A stretch of DNA of 64,000 nt from Methylocella sp. Its GTDB lineage: Bacteria; Pseudomonadota; Alphaproteobacteria; Rhizobiales; Beijerinckiaceae. The notes beneath the pieces are model-generated. The model saw nothing but the letters and a program-made list of their open reading frames with translations. It ran no database searches and was not told the DNA's origin. Location of the stretch: contig JBBCGG010000001.1 in the NCBI GenBank assembly GCA_037200525.1, forward strand, positions 335,526 through 399,525. The letters run 5' to 3'. The number at the start of each line of letters is the position of its first letter. Position 1 is the stretch's first letter. Made by a program: the position numbers and the translations under genes. Shown one piece after another: positions 36,906 through 46,383 of the stretch.

Positions 36906-38711
36906 ATGGCTGACAAATCAAGGCCGTTTTCTATATATCTACTTCGAGAGGGTTACAACGCCGACAATTCTCTCGTCGACGACCACGGTTTGGAGGCGAC
37001 AGAGGGCGACCACCTGCCGGAAGGTGGGACGTTCTACATCCTTGACGCTGATCGCAAGCGCCCTTGGTGGCGATCATATTTCGGCATCGAAGATGATATC
37101 TGGCAAGAGTTCAAAGGGGCTTTGATGTTCTTGCCGGTAGGCCAACGATGTTTTGTTATCTGCTTTGGACAGGTCCATCACAATCTGAAAGACGTTGCCT
37201 ACGAATATGACTTCGGCCTGCGTGTCACTCTTAATATGCTTGATCCAAAGGAGCTACGAAGCGCCGATATGGTTGAACCTGGACCTGCACGCCGGAAGCG
37301 GACGCAAGTTCCTATATCTACTGAACTGACCTATCTCGATTTCGACGCAAACAGCGAAATTATCAAAAGCCTCACTGGCAAGGTGAAGCCGGAATTCGAA
37401 GAGCTCTTCAAGAGCGCGACAGGGTCGGCCAGCCTGAAAATCAGCCTCAAGATTGAACCCAATGAGCTGACAGATCGCTGTGAACGATTTCTCGAACTCT
37501 ATGAGAGTGACGGGTACAAGGCGTCGTTTCCGAATATCGAGAACATTACGCCGGTCCGAAATCCCGCTGACATTGCGCCTCTAGACGCCCTGCTGCTTGC
37601 TTCGATTAAAGGCAACGACGGAGCAACGACACTTACCATACCTGATATCGTCGACTACAAAGACAACACGTGCTGCATGTTCGGTGGCGGAGAAGGTACG
37701 AGCCAGATTTATCCAGACATCTCTATAGAACAATTCTTTGAATATGTGGGCGATGCAGGCGTGGCCGCCTTTACGATTGAGCAGTTAAAACGCGAGTACC
37801 GCTTAGTTCTGACTGATACGGAAGGTGTTCCTGACAAATCATATGGTCTTTACCGCAGCTTGATTTTCGACACCGAGCCTGCCGGTGACGATGCTATTTA
37901 TCATCTGTGCGAAGGTGCCTGGTACAAGGTCGAGAAGGCGTTCGCGACCCGACTTCGGACCTATTTAGACGCAAAGTGCGAACCGACCGACCTTGCCCCT
38001 TATAACCACGACGTTATGAGCAAGGGGAAGCGCGTCTACAGTGAAGAAAAGTATAACAAAGCGATGGCGGCGGCTCACGCAGGGCTGCTTTGCCTTGACC
38101 AAACCGACATTAGCCCCTCGGGAGCGACTGCGATCGAGCCCTGTGACATCTACACCGCCCGTGCTGATGCGACCGCCAGCTCTGGTCACAGGGGTGTATT
38201 TTATCACATCAAAATATCGACACGCTCATCGCACTTGAGCCATTTATTTAATCAGGGCGTGAATTCGGTGGAGCTCATCACACATGAGACCTCGTCCCGT
38301 GAAAAGCTGGTCGCGATCATAACGGAAAAGCTTAATGGCGCCGATCCGACTAATTTCGTCGCGCCGTTTGTTAATTCTGAATACAAGATAGTGTTTGGCA
38401 TCATCACGCATAAAAATGCGGCGCTGGCATCTACCAATCTTCCGCTTTTCTCAAAGCTGAGTTTGATGCGAAATATGCAGCGGCTAGACTTCGCACGAAT
38501 TCCTTGCGCTTTGACATTCATACCGGATCATAGCGACGCAAAGTCGGCCACATGCCTTATTCGAACATTCTGGTTGAGGTCGTCCAAGAGGGGAAGAAGA
38601 AGTTGGTTCGAGCAGTGGACGGCCAGGGGTTGGACGCGACTATCCACATTAAGCGCTGCCCAAAGGAAATTTCACAAAGCGCGACCGGAACTCGATTTAA
38701 TGTCTCGGTGA
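36906..38711 (+). CDS. DUF6119 / TIGR04141 sporadically distributed protein
   Basis: The product is 601 residues, starting after GAGGGGGAG. The opening SIYLLREGYNADNSLV and the late phrases IEPCDIY, VFYHIKISTRSSHLSHLFNQGVNSVEL and FSKLSLMRNMQRL match what I remember of the TIGR04141/DUF6119 family. E411, D414 and the H434-I-K436 triplet could be a PD-(D/E)XK-like nuclease centre (inference). Family members normally stop soon after the FSKL segment. Here about 60 further residues, Arg- and Trp-rich, overlap a better-looking small frame at 38552, so a natural stop was probably lost. It probably forms an operon with the Z1 gene. Confidence 0.75.
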   Translation: MADKSRPFSIYLLREGYNADNSLVDDHGLEATEGDHLPEGGTFYILDADRKRPWWRSYFGIEDDIWQEFKGALMFLPVGQRCFVICFGQVHHNLKDVAYEYDFGLRVTLNMLDPKELRSADMVEPGPARRKRTQVPISTELTYLDFDANSEIIKSLTGKVKPEFEELFKSATGSASLKISLKIEPNELTDRCERFLELYESDGYKASFPNIENITPVRNPADIAPLDALLLASIKGNDGATTLTIPDIVDYKDNTCCMFGGGEGTSQIYPDISIEQFFEYVGDAGVAAFTIEQLKREYRLVLTDTEGVPDKSYGLYRSLIFDTEPAGDDAIYHLCEGAWYKVEKAFATRLRTYLDAKCEPTDLAPYNHDVMSKGKRVYSEEKYNKAMAAAHAGLLCLDQTDISPSGATAIEPCDIYTARADATASSGHRGVFYHIKISTRSSHLSHLFNQGVNSVELITHETSSREKLVAIITEKLNGADPTNFVAPFVNSEYKIVFGIITHKNAALASTNLPLFSKLSLMRNMQRLDFARIPCALTFIPDHSDAKSATCLIRTFWLRSSKRGRRSWFEQWTARGWTRLSTLSAAQRKFHKARPELDLMSR

Positions 38712-38770
38712 AGGTTAGTGACGATGGATATACATCCTCACATCATTGGCCATTCTCGGAAGCAGCGTAG
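38552..38770 (+). CDS. small ORF overlapping the DUF6119 gene
   Basis: The product is 72 residues: MPYSNILVEVVQEGKKKLVRA, then DGQGLDATIHIKRCP and TGTRFNVSVKVSDDG, ending HWPFSEAA. In this stretch it reads far more like protein than the DUF6119 frame it overlaps by 160 bp. No family is recognised. It may be the third gene of the module. Confidence 0.5.
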   Translation: MPYSNILVEVVQEGKKKLVRAVDGQGLDATIHIKRCPKEISQSATGTRFNVSVKVSDDGYTSSHHWPFSEAA

Positions 38771-38868
38771 GGCAAGCCGCCAGCGCATTGCAAGGACAAT
38801 GAAACGGGGTCCCGGTGCTCGGCTGAGCTCGCGCCTCGCAGGGAGTGCCGCCGTCGATAACGCAATGC

Positions 38869-38905
38869 ATTCGAGGCCTATATCGCCAAGGTGCTCGTGC
38901 CCGAA
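38869..38905 (+). pseudogene. IS630-family transposase scrap
   Basis: Thirty-seven bases encode FEAYIAKVLVPE, the same segment as [12 protein letters not shown] in the larger IS630 remnant at 45151-45186. Just before it a TGCA-type duplication breaks the frame. Both ends are cut by other sequence. Confidence 0.6.
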
Positions 38906-39655
38906 GTGTGCCCTTGTGACGGCAGCGACGTACAGCCAGCCCTCGGCCGTCCAGATATATGTGAAGTCAGCGATCTATTTGCGGTTTGGTTGACCGGCCG
39001 TGAACTGCCTGTCGAGCGCGTTCGGCGCCACGGCCGAAGTCGAGCGTTCGCCTTCGTCCTTTGGCAGGCCACGGCGACGCGGCCGCGCCCGCAGGGCGTT
39101 GGACCGCATCAGCCGCTCAATCTTGTGCAGGCCGCAGGAAACGCCATCGGCAAGCACATCCCGCCAGACTCTTCGGGCGCCATAGGTGCGAGCGCTGCCT
39201 ATGAAGCTCGCACTGACCTTCGCCATCAGTTCCTCGTCAACGATCGTTCGGGCGCTTGGCCCGCGATGCAGCCAGGCATGGAAGCCAGATCTCGAGACCC
39301 AGCGCTTCGGAAAGCCATGCCACCGGCCAGATCGAACGGTGCTTCGCGATAAAGCCGAACTTCATGTCAACTCCCTCGCGAAGTAGGCTGCGGCCTTTTT
39401 TAGGATGTCGCGCTCCGCCTTCAGCTTCGTTACTTCGCGCCGCAAGCGCTCGATTTCGAGTTGCTCGGGCTTCTGCTGTCCGTGGCCAGGGAAGGCCTGC
39501 TTCGGGTCGGAGCCCAATTCCCGAACCCATCGCCGCAGAACGTTTTCATGCACATCCAGGTCACGGCATGCTTGTGCGACGCTCACACCCCGTTCGCGCA
39601 CAAGACGAACCGCCTCGACCTTGAACTCCCGACTAAATACGCGCCTCGCCATATC
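38906..39655 (-). pseudogene. IS3-family element remnant (orfA intact, orfB decayed)
   Basis: On the minus strand, orfA (39652 to 39362) encodes a complete 96-residue HTH protein: RVFSREFKVEAVRLVRERG, then VSVAQACRDLDVHENVLRRW and a leucine-zipper region LEIERLRREVTKLKAERDIL. orfB starts at ATG 39365 (MKFGFIAKHRSIWPVAWL) but is frameshifted near 39310 and resumes as KVSASFIGSARTYGARRVW. It has TAG instead of a Trp codon at 38977-38975 before IADFTYIWT, and is cut off at 38906. The catalytic domain is lost, so the element is dead. Confidence 0.8.
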
Positions 39656-40109
39656 CCACCTCCAGATTCATGAAGCACCTTTTCTCGGTGTCCATGAAAC
39701 CGGCGGCAGGCCACATCGACGTCTGCTTTGGGACGCCCCGGGCTCTCCGAGGCGACCGACTTTGGCGCTCAGCGGACCTCGAAATTCGGGGCGGTTTCAG
39801 GAATCTATAGGTGCAACAAGGACATAGCGGTGCCCAGTTTCATCCTCCCGGCGGGGCATTTTTCTACCAGTTAGGAACAAAGCTGGGCACTGAACACGCC
39901 TTGGACCAAGTTGACGGGGTCCGCTCGTTGCAGCACTGACCGGACGACTAGCAGCCGGGCGGTAGCCATCGAATTGATGTCCGATGAGGTATCGTCCGGG
40001 CTTCGCTGAACGGCGACGGCGGCTTAGGCAGGACGTCGATAAGCCGCTTGCAACCAGATTTAATCCGTGCCTTATGATTGAGTGCATTCGCCAATCGGCT
40101 TGGCCCTGT
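39656..40109. other. decayed sequence without a readable gene
   Basis: I see only short frames on both strands with stops every 20-70 codons. Plus-strand fragments may belong to the upstream part of the peroxidase remnant that follows, but I cannot align them by eye. Confidence 0.4.
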
Positions 40110-40428
40110 GATTGGCCGGTGCAGGTTTTCCCCGAGATGGGTTTCATGGAAGAACCCGTTATGGCTTTGGATTCTCGCCGAAGCCGAAGCTGACGAGAAC
40201 TCTCAGCATCTAGGTAATCTAGGAAGTCATATTGTCGGTGAATTTCTCTCTGGTTCGCTGAAGTGTGACACAACATCTGTTTTATACCAATCCGCTCCGG
40301 CTAACAGTACTGGGTGGTCTCCTGTTGATACAGCTCTGAAGGACCGTCGTTACACCTTCCCACAACTTATTGAGTACCTACCGACCCATGCATACGTAGA
40401 CGGGCAACCGGTCAAACTGTTCAACTAG
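40110..40428 (+). pseudogene. heme peroxidase C-terminal remnant
   Basis: After a frame change near 40160, the translation runs VFPEMGFMEEP, then LWLWILAEAEADENSQHLGNLGSHIVGEFLSGSL and ends DRRYTFPQLIEYLPTHAYVDG. The P-LW-ILAEAE...LG.+GS.IV.E pattern is the C-terminal region of animal-type heme peroxidases. The catalytic N-terminal part is missing and at least one frameshift is present. It lies just upstream of a multicopper oxidase remnant and, beyond an IS, a tyrosinase. Confidence 0.6.
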
Positions 40429-40510
40429 GTGAGAGTTCCGCATTGGGGAGCGTAGTGCGGTTACAGTCGCCATATCCGCACAAATGTACTTAAAATATTA
40501 GGTATCCATC

Positions 40511-41542
40511 ATGGTTCTTTCGATCAGAACCTTTGCGTATGTGGTCTGTGCCGGCGCCGCAACGAGCCTGCCTATCACGCAAGCCGTTGACGGTTCCCTT
40601 GGTCCGACTTGTGCGAGTTCTGTCGGATCCATCCCTAGCAAAGCCGACCGGATTCGCGCTGTTCTCAGCCTTAAGGGCTCGTTCGTCGCGTTGCCCCTTC
40701 CCGTCGCAAAGGTTTCCTTCCTGCAATCCGCGGCCGCTGCGGAAGCGGGCCACGCACCCGACGCGGGGCCAGAGATCCCGCAACCGCCAACCTTGGCGAC
40801 CACCGAGCGATCCCAAAATATGCTCTCCAATTTGGGGCTGACGCCCGGCGTTGAGGCGCCGTCGGTGAGCAATGCGCGTGAGGTCGCCTACGATCTCGAC
40901 GTCATCTATGCTGACGGCCAAATCTGGAAGATCCTCGGCTTCGTCCAGGTCGGCCCAGGGGAGACCGTCCCAGGTAACCCCTCCGATTATATCGCCACGT
41001 AACTCGAGGCAGCGGCCGCGGCCAACATGCCGGCCCCGGTGCGCGAGAAAGTTCTAAATGAACTCAAGAACGGTCTTAAGCTAACCAGCTTCGTGCCTCA
41101 TCCCGATATCGAGGACAAGGAGCTCACCGGCAAGCAGTCCCTGGTGTTCAACGTTGATGGCAATCAGTTCAATGGCACGTTTTTCGAAATCAATGGGCAT
41201 CCCTATGATCCTACTCGAATCGATCGGACCCTGATGCTCGGCGGCGCCGACGAGTGGACTTTGAAATCAAATGTGGTCAGCCATCCATTCCATATCCATG
41301 TGACCATCGGGCGTCGCGTCGGGAAGGTGACGAGCGTCAACGGTCCCTCGGTCCTGCCCGATTTGGACATGGAACAGGCGCTCGACAATCCGCCGGACGT
41401 GCTGATGATCCCCGGCGGTGTCGGCACGTGGCCGCTCCTTGACGCGAAGGCGGACCCCGAGCGCGTCGCCGCAGCCGCCGAATACGAATGGCGCCGCGAT
41501 CCGCAAATTCCGATCGTTTACCCACAGCAGGCAGCGGTCTGA
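40511..41542 (+). pseudogene. multicopper oxidase pseudogene with internal deletion, nonsense codon and a DJ-1/PfpI-like 3' end
   Basis: One frame with a single TAA at 41000-41002. The first part has a signal-peptide-like start and reaches SNAREVAYDLDVIYADGQIW, like the start of a multicopper oxidase domain. It jumps to late-domain sequence, losing the middle. After the stop it continues PAPVREKVLNELKNGLKL, then FFEINGHPYDPTRIDRTLMLG and DEWTLKSNVVSHPFHIHV, a type 1/3 copper motif. Directly after HIHV the protein changes to VTSVNGPSVLPDLDMEQAL and PPDVLMIPGGVGTWPLLD, which resembles a DJ-1/PfpI domain. No oxidase activity is possible. Confidence 0.65.
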
Positions 41543-41747
41543 TCCCTGCCGCGATTTGCCGCGAGCATAGAGGAACCCGGGAGATGAGCGATTACTGCGC
41601 GGAATGGAGGACGCTCGGATAGTCTTTCAGCATTCGAGTAATGGTCGCCCATTGATCCATCGATCTCGCTGGAAGGCCTGTATGCGCAATGCTGCAAGCT
41701 TTTGTTCGGTGCGCTCGGAGCGGCAGCCGGTGCAGCGGATCGACCTA

Positions 41748-42580
41748 GGCTCAGGACTCATTGATTGAGATAGAAGGCGACGGCGGCTGCGATGCAGATT
41801 GCGGAGAAGAAAGTGTGGGCGCATCGGTCGTAACGGGTGGCGATGCGGCGCCAGTCCTTCAGCTTGGCGAACATGTTCTCGATTTTGTGACGCTGGCGGT
41901 AGAGCGTCTTGTCAAAGGCAATGGGAAGCTTGCGGCTTTTAGTCGAAAGGGATACAGGGCTCGACGCCCTTGTCGGTCAACGCCTTGCGGAACCAGTTGC
42001 TGTCGTAGCCTCTGTCGGCGATCAGCGCTGAGGCAGGCGGCAGCGTATCGGCCAGAAGCCGTGCGCCCCTGTGGTCGCTCATCTGGCCTTCGCTAAGCAG
42101 CAGGATGATCGGTTTTCCGGCTTCGTCGCAGACGGCGTGGAGCTTGGAGTTCAAGCCGCCTTTCGTGCGCCCGATACGACGGGGAACATCCCCTTTTTAA
42201 GAAGGCTTGCCGCCGTGCGGTGGGCCTTCAGATGGGTGGCGTCGATCATGATCCGCTCAGGCTTTGGCCCTTCGCCGGCCAGCGCGGCGAAGATCCGGTC
42301 GAACACGCCCAATCGGCTCCAGCGCATGAAGCGGTTGTAGAGCGTCTTGTGTGGACCATACCCTTTTGGAGCGTCTTTCCATTGCAGGCCGTAGCGGATT
42401 ACATAGACGATCCCGCTCACAACTCGTCGATCATCGACCCGCGGCACGCCATGCGAAAGTGGAAAATGCGGTGAAATTCGCGCCATCTGGCGCGCGCTCA
42501 ACAGAAACAAATCACCCATCAAAGCCTCCTCACAGGAGACTGTGAATCATAGATCAAAAGAAATTAATAGGTCCTGAGCC
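41748..42580 (-). mobile_element. IS5-family element, 833 bp, left copy
   Basis: Ends are GGCTCAGGAC at both sides (inverted), flanked by TA at 41746-41747 and 42581-42582. Length and encoded proteins equal those of the copy at 46383-47215, which is in the opposite orientation. It differs from the 838-bp element at 4792. Confidence 0.9.
41761..42519 (-). pseudogene. IS5-family transposase, frameshifted (left copy)
   Basis: Three pieces: MGDLFLLSARQMARI to MIDATHLKAHRTAASLLKKG in one frame; -1 shifted at AAAAAGGGG to DVPRRIGRTKGGLNSKLHAV through LIADRGYDSNWF, ending CIPFD-stop; then KLPIAFDKTLYRQRHKIENMFAKLKDWRR in a third register. The first change is the usual programmed -1 shift of the group. 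The second, an apparent extra T near 41941, removes the catalytic Glu segment from the protein. The same defect occurs in the right copy. Confidence 0.8.
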
Positions 42581-42799
42581 TAGACCTGTTTTCGCTGGTT
42601 GGTTGGTCTTGCGATCGACGACCCGGCCTGAGTCGCGACCGTGCTCTCGCAGGAATCGAGACCGCCTGCTGGAAGGCCCGGTCGGGGCGAAGTTTGTGGC
42701 TGCCGTCCCTGGCGCAGCTGCATCAAAAGGCCGATGTCGAGCGAGCATTATCGAGCGCAGCGATGCGGGCACGGTGGTTGATACCAAGGGAGCGATGTC

Positions 42800-44362
42800 A
42801 TGAAACGAATACTTTCGTTCGCACTTCAATCAACTGTATGTCTCATTGCGTTGGGTTCTGCCGCTAATCGTCTCCAAGCTGAGTCGACAGCTCCGCCAAA
42901 CATTCGGATGAAATGGCAGGATTTCATCAACGGCCCGGATGGCGCCGAGCGGCTCGCCAGCCTTCAGAAGGCAGTCGCAAAGATGAAGTCACTCGACGCC
43001 AGCCCGCCAGACTCTGTCGACTTCCGCCGTAGCTGGAAATACTGGGCTAACATCCATGGCTATCTGGGACCGAAGAGTAAGTTCGGAACTCTCGATGCTC
43101 AGAAGAAGCGCCTTACGCAACTCCAGATGACGCAATTTCTTCCGTTCTTGATAGGTACGACTGACAAACCCGGCCTAACCGATCAGACACCGCCGGACGC
43201 GATTGCAAGCGCTGTATGGGCGACCTGTCAGCATTCGCCGCCAAATCAGCAGTTGAACTTCTTCGGCTGGCATAGAATGTACCTGTACTACTTTGAGCGA
43301 GTGCTGCAATGGGCCGCCAACGATTCAAAGCTCACGTTGCCGTATTGGGATTATACGGATCCCAACCAGACGGCATTGCCGGATGCTTTTCAGGATATTA
43401 ATTCGCCGCTCTACGACTGGCGGCGCTCCGAGGCTTTGAACGAAGGGCTGGCGACGTTAAATCCGCAAATTACTGACATTGACGGCCCGCTGACGACCGA
43501 TACTGCCTTATTGCAATATGAAGGCGACATCGAGGGCGGCGTTCACGGCAACGTGCATTGTTCGGTGGGACAGACGTGCCCAATCGCTCTCATGGGTCTT
43601 GTCGGAATGGCTGCCAATGACCCGATTTTCTATGAGCACCACGCGAATATTGACCGCATGTGGTCGTGCTGGCAGCATGCGCATCCGACCGAAGCGCCTG
43701 GCGACTGGCAAAACCAGTCGTTCAGCTTCGTGGACGAGACGGGCGCGGAGGTCACGCGGCAAGTCAAAGACTTCCTCGACACCAAGGCACTCGGCTACGT
43801 GTACGACAATGACAGCAACTGCACGCGGACAGCGTCGGCTCCGCAGGTTATCGCCGCTCAAGCCGCCGCATCCGATCAGGCTATCCCAACCTTGACCGCC
43901 TCTGCGAAACCCCTCCGACTCAATGCAACGACCACGTCAGTGAAGATCAGTCTTCCCGCGCGGGAGGCCCATGTCGCGACGACCGCAACGCCGCAACAGC
44001 CGACTCTGGTTTTGCAAGGCGTCAGCGCGCGATCTGATCCCGGGGCGCTTCTCAGTGTGTTCGTGTCGAGTCCAGACAAGCCGAATGCTCGTGAATACGT
44101 CGGCACCATCAATTGGTTCGGCGTCTTCGACCACATGGAGGGCATGGGACACGAAGGCCCAGTCTCGCGCACCTTCGAATATAACATCGCGCGCCATCTG
44201 CAGTCTCTGGGGCTTGCCGACGCTCGAGAGGTGACGGTGACGTTTGAAGCGACGTCGGGGCTGGTGCCCGCCCAAAAGCCGGAGGCATCAGCGGCAGAGG
44301 CTACGTCATTCGGCTTCCGATCGGATGCGGGCCTGACCGTCGAGGCTGTTGAAGTTCATTAA
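42800..44362 (+). CDS. secreted tyrosinase / polyphenol oxidase-like copper protein
   Basis: A type 3 copper enzyme, which in this family oxidises phenols to quinones. The 520-residue product has a signal peptide at 1-27 (ILSFALQSTVCLIALGSAANRLQA). CuA: C143-x-H145 and GWHRMYLYYFERVLQW with H158; the first CuA His is probably in NIHGYLG. PYWDY follows. CuB: VHGNVH (H249, H253) and DPIFYEHHANIDRMW (H280 or H281). The C-terminal ~170 residues form a beta-rich domain like the one that covers the active site in polyphenol oxidases. The gene is intact, unlike its oxidase neighbours, and lies between two inverted IS copies. Confidence 0.88.
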   Translation: MKRILSFALQSTVCLIALGSAANRLQAESTAPPNIRMKWQDFINGPDGAERLASLQKAVAKMKSLDASPPDSVDFRRSWKYWANIHGYLGPKSKFGTLDAQKKRLTQLQMTQFLPFLIGTTDKPGLTDQTPPDAIASAVWATCQHSPPNQQLNFFGWHRMYLYYFERVLQWAANDSKLTLPYWDYTDPNQTALPDAFQDINSPLYDWRRSEALNEGLATLNPQITDIDGPLTTDTALLQYEGDIEGGVHGNVHCSVGQTCPIALMGLVGMAANDPIFYEHHANIDRMWSCWQHAHPTEAPGDWQNQSFSFVDETGAEVTRQVKDFLDTKALGYVYDNDSNCTRTASAPQVIAAQAAASDQAIPTLTASAKPLRLNATTTSVKISLPAREAHVATTATPQQPTLVLQGVSARSDPGALLSVFVSSPDKPNAREYVGTINWFGVFDHMEGMGHEGPVSRTFEYNIARHLQSLGLADAREVTVTFEATSGLVPAQKPEASAAEATSFGFRSDAGLTVEAVEVH

Positions 44363-44552
44363 CGAGAAATTCTGCAAATCGATTTGCACCGATTTATTCT
44401 GAAGATGAAAACATGCTTCTGAATTTCCGTTCCACGTTCATGTTGTCCACGCTAAGCTAGAGCGGAGTTCGGGCTGATAGAATCAGTTTTGGGATTCCCG
44501 AATCGGCATTGATCTGATTCAGGATGAGGGCTGGCGAAGGAGGCCGGCTTTC

Positions 44553-45435
44553 ATGCCCAAGTCTCTTCCTTTTGACTTTCGCTCGCGTGTTCTGGCCGCC
44601 ATTGATGAAGGGTTTTCCTGCCGTCAGGCTGCGGCGCGGTTTGGGCGGCGACGGCCGTCCCAAGCCGCAAGGCGGCGATCGGCTATCGCGGCGCACCGAG
44701 CGGCATGGCGATCTGATCCAGGCTGTTCTTGTCGAGGCGCCCGACATCACCCCACCGGAGCTGAAGGCGCGGCTGGCGAAGTCTGGCGCTCAGTTGAGGG
44801 TCTCCGCGCTGTGGCGCTTCTGCAAGCGCCACAAGATCACGCGCAAAAAAAGACCGCGCACGCGAGTGAGCAGGATCGGCCCGATGTCCTGAAGCGGCGG
44901 CAGGACTGGTTCGAGAGCCAACTCGATCTCGACCCCGAGCGCCTCGTCTTCATCCACGAAACCTGGACCTCGACGAAGAACCTGGACCTCGACGAAGATG
45001 GTCCGCACGCATGGGCGTTGCGCGCGCGGGGAGCGACTGCGGGCGAGCGTCCCGCACGGCCACTGGAAGACGACGACCTTCGTCGCCGGGCTTCGCATCA
45101 GCGGCATCGCGGCGCCTTTCGTCCTCGACGGTCCCATTAACCGGAACGCCTTTGAGGCCTATGTCGCGAAGGTTCTCGTCCCCGAACTCAAGCCAGGCGA
45201 CATCGTCGTGATGGACAATCTGTCGAGCCACAAGGGTTCCGCCGTCCGCACGATGATCGAGGCGGCGGGCGCGAGCCTGCTTTATCCGCCGCCTTATAGT
45301 CCTGACTTCAACCCAAACTAAAAAGCCTTTTCGTAACTCAAAGCGCATCTGCGAAAAGCCGCCGAGCGAACCGTCAGCGGACTTTGGCGCGCCATCGGCC
45401 GCCTCATCAATCTCTTCACGCCATGCGGATTTTAC
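44553..45435 (+). pseudogene. IS630-family transposase, multiply frameshifted
   Basis: Starts MPKSLPFDFRSRVLAAIDEGFSCRQAAARFG, then changes frame near 44645 (VEAPDITPPELKARLAKSG), again near 44860 ([23 protein letters not shown]) and near 45000 ([51 protein letters not shown]). After a TAA at ~45319 it resumes KAAERTVSGLWRAIGRLINLF. Both catalytic Asp segments can be seen (FIHETWT has His in place of Asp; DNLSSHK). A 20-bp tandem duplication (CTGGACCTCGACGAAGA) lies near 44970. Dead element. Confidence 0.8.
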
Positions 45436-45436
45436 G

Positions 45437-45480
45437 ACTGGTCGCCATCTGGTCGTGAACGAAGTCGATCGCCCACCTCT
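45437..45480 (-). pseudogene. IS3-family orfB scrap
   Basis: The minus strand reads WAIDFVHDQMAT, the first catalytic Asp motif of IS3-type orfB. It is cut off on both sides and abuts the plus-strand IS3 orfB remnant that follows. Confidence 0.5.
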
Positions 45481-45546
45481 CAGTGGTCTCGATGGCAGCG
45501 CAGCGATCGTCGCGGAGCTTGGCTTTTCACGCACCGCTTTGGCGTC

Positions 45547-46383
45547 TTGTTGCGCAATTTGACGGCGTGTCACGGCTACAGCGAGCGTAAGGCCTGCGCT
45601 TTGACGCGCCAGCATCGGTCGACTCAGAGGAAGCCGATGATCTCGAACCCTCACACCGCAATTCGGCAAAGGATGCACGAGATTGTTCGGACCCACATCC
45701 GCTATGGTTACAGGCGCGTGCACATCATGCTGAAGCGCGAAGGCTGGTCGATCGGGCGCAACCTCATCTACCGGATCTACCGCGAGGAAGGCCTCGTCCT
45801 GCGCAGCAAGCGGCCGCGACGTCGCAAGATGGCCGTACATCGAGAAGCACGCTGTTGTCCGAAACGGCCGCATGAAGCTTGGAGCCTCGACTTCGTGCAG
45901 GACCAGCTCGGCAATGGGCAGAGGTTCCGAACCCTGACAGTTGTTGACGTGTTCAGTCGAGAGAGTCTGGCGATCGAAGTCGGGCGGCGTCTGCGCGGCG
46001 AACACGTGGTCGAATGTTTGAACCGTCTCGTGCGTCAGCACGCAGCCCCCAAGTATCTTTTTGCCGACAATGGCGCTGAATTTACCGGTCATCAGGTCGA
46101 TCTGTGGGCTTATCATCACGGCACGCGGATTGACTTCTCAAGGCCAGGCAAGCCGACGGGTAACCCCTTTATCGAAACGTTCAACGGCTCGTTCAGGGAC
46201 GAATGCCTGAACCTGCATTGGTTCGAGAGCATCGATGAAGCGAAGGTCCAGATCGAGGCTTGGAGACGGGACTATAATGAGAGCCATCCTCACATGGGCC
46301 TCGGAAATCAAACGCCGCAGGAATATCGTTTACAGGCAAGTACTTTGGTGGAAGCAAAGGACGTAGCAGCCGTCGAAAACTAG
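45547..46383 (+). pseudogene. IS3-family transposase orfB, both ends truncated
   Basis: 278 codons: RMHEIVRTHIRYGYRRVHIML, LVLRSKRPRRRKMA, WSLDFVQDQL (Asp 1), LFADNGAEFTG (Asp 2) and FNGSFRDECLNLHWF (Glu). The three catalytic residues are present. orfA and the true start are missing. The right end is cut by the 833-bp IS: the stop TAG uses the target TA plus the first G of that IS. Confidence 0.78.

Noticed and set aside
39797-40276. 159-codon minus-strand frame
   Set aside because: It overlaps the plus-strand peroxidase remnant and gives an Arg/Ser-rich peptide without motifs.
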